Shown: piece by piece, positions 41,786 through 42,586 of the stretch
How positions within the stretch are numbered: the stretch's first letter is position 1
Layout: each line of letters starts with the position of its first letter
DNA from: Gymnopus androsaceus JB14
Taxonomy: Eukaryota; Basidiomycota; Agaricomycetes; Agaricales; Omphalotaceae
DNA length: 42,586 nucleotides
Reading direction: 5' to 3'
Assembly (NCBI GenBank): GCA_009733575.1
Contig: ML769847.1
Coordinates: 1 to 42,586, forward strand
The notes under the pieces: generated by a model
The model's database searches: none
What the model saw: the letters and a program-made list of their open reading frames with translations, nothing else
What the model was told of the DNA's origin: nothing
Position numbers and translations under genes: made by a program

Positions 41786-42586
41786 TAGAGGTGGGCACGA
41801 ATATGTACTTGAGTATATTTGTCATTCGTGTCACGAATACTTACTTACAAAATCAACTATTTATACTCAAATAAATACTCGAGTATCTTCAGTTATAAAC
41901 ACTCGAGTAACGAATTTACACGAATACAAGTATTTCGGGACAAATACTCGAATATACTCGCTACTCGGAAAAGTAACCGGAATTTTGGCCGGCAAAAATT
42001 CCGGTTACCTTTCTTGGGTAGCCAGTATTCACTGAAAAAATTATATTCAAAAAAAATTATAATTGACTTATGTACTTAGCTGTTTGAGTTCATTTATGGA
42101 TAAATAAACTTAGTATAAGTTTTGGAACATTGTTTGGATAGGTATATGCATGTATGGTTAGGTAAATGTAACAAAATCCATATGGCTTAGTGGTTGTAAG
42201 TGGTTGTCAGCGCCGACTCTGGATTAAGGTCAGGCCTTCCGACGATAGCTAACCAGCTGAGTTCAATTCCCAGACATGCCAAAATTGTATATATGTATTG
42301 TAGCCAATTTGATACATATTGATACATATTGAGTACTAATAGTGAACTTATAAGTAATTTTAAGTTGTTATTTCTATGCCCAAGTCAAATATTAGCTACC
42401 TACAAGTATCCATGAATATTCGCGATTAAATGACCACGAATATTTGTGGTTCTGAAACAGATATTTCCACTCGAGTAAACATTTGTGTCACAAATGTATT
42501 CATCAAAAAAATTACTCTATTCACGAATAACGAATACCAAATATCTGTGAATATTTGCAAATATTCGCTATTCGTGCCCATCTCTA
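41786..42586. mobile_element. ~800-bp hAT-like element ending at the window edge
   Basis: Ends TAGAG[G/A]TGGGCACGAATA are inverted over 18 bp with one mismatch (41786-41803 and 42569-42586). TAGAGATGGGCAC-type ends are typical of hAT. The left 8-bp flank is TTGCTGGA; the right flank is outside the window. Subterminal arrays of CGAATA/TATTCG and ACTCGAGTA words occupy about 41800-41965 and 42410-42570. A tRNA-like segment lies inside (42183-42282). No transposase. Confidence 0.82.
42183..42282 (+). other. tRNA-derived segment with Pol III A and B boxes
   Basis: TGGCTTAGTGG (42183-42193) fits the A-box consensus perfectly, and AGTTCAATTCC (42260-42270) fits the B box with one change. The 67-bp gap would suit a tRNA with a long variable arm or an intron, but I could not fold a full cloverleaf. 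Best read as a tRNA relic or SINE head captured by the hAT-like element. Confidence 0.45.

Overview
The window is from a filamentous basidiomycete, most likely an Agaricomycete. The host genes are cut by many 45-60 bp GT-AG introns with micro-exons. One gene belongs to the mushroom-typical DUF6534 membrane family. The telomere-type repeat is TTAGGG. Transposon debris (Ty1/copia, Ty3/gypsy with chromodomain, hAT-, Mutator-, CACTA- and Tc1-like elements) fills more than half of the sequence.

Layout. 1-1416 is the 3' part of a Copia retrotransposon with its LTR, inserted beside a ~180-bp tandem repeat (1417-3440) that is itself split by a Mutator-like element. 3441-5580 holds a solo Copia LTR, a G-rich tandem duplication and a small MITE. 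5581-10041 is a gene island on the minus strand: a MIF/tautomerase gene, an unrecognised pseudogene and a 14-exon O-acetylhomoserine sulfhydrylase-like gene. 10231-11520 holds a TA-flanked foldback MITE and a dead DDE transposase. 11845-19590 is a tandem segmental duplication: a decayed monocarboxylate-transporter (MCT) copy, then an intact 11-exon MCT gene. The first unit has taken three or four insertions (1.5-kb TIR element, Tc1-like MITE, hAT element); a foldback element lies just inside the second. A DUF6534 membrane protein gene follows (19622-21451).

21452-36960 is a transposon graveyard. A minus-strand Ty3/gypsy element (chromodomain 25.2-25.6 kb, integrase 35.05-36.9 kb) is split by a TIR element (25595-35053). 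That element is split by a nearly full-length Copia (26941-34821), which is split again by a hAT element (32322-33065) and a long foldback element (33595-34201). 37052-39751 is a 14-exon Baeyer-Villiger-type flavin monooxygenase gene on the minus strand. The last 2.8 kb holds a possible degraded cell-surface protein, half of a MITE, and a hAT-like element whose right end is the last base of the window.

The intact genes (tautomerase, sulfhydrylase, MCT permease, DUF6534 protein, Baeyer-Villiger monooxygenase) are all plausible accessory metabolism or transport genes, but they are separated by kilobases of repeats and no operon-like or cluster logic can be shown from sequence alone. The most unusual signal is a dispersed TIR family (ends CATCAG[C/G]A) with apparent 2-bp target duplications of varying sequence. 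Each copy carries its own private short motif arrayed inside the ends. Second is a pair of long foldback elements with 3-bp duplications. Gene models below were spliced by eye; exon edges are stated where I could place them.
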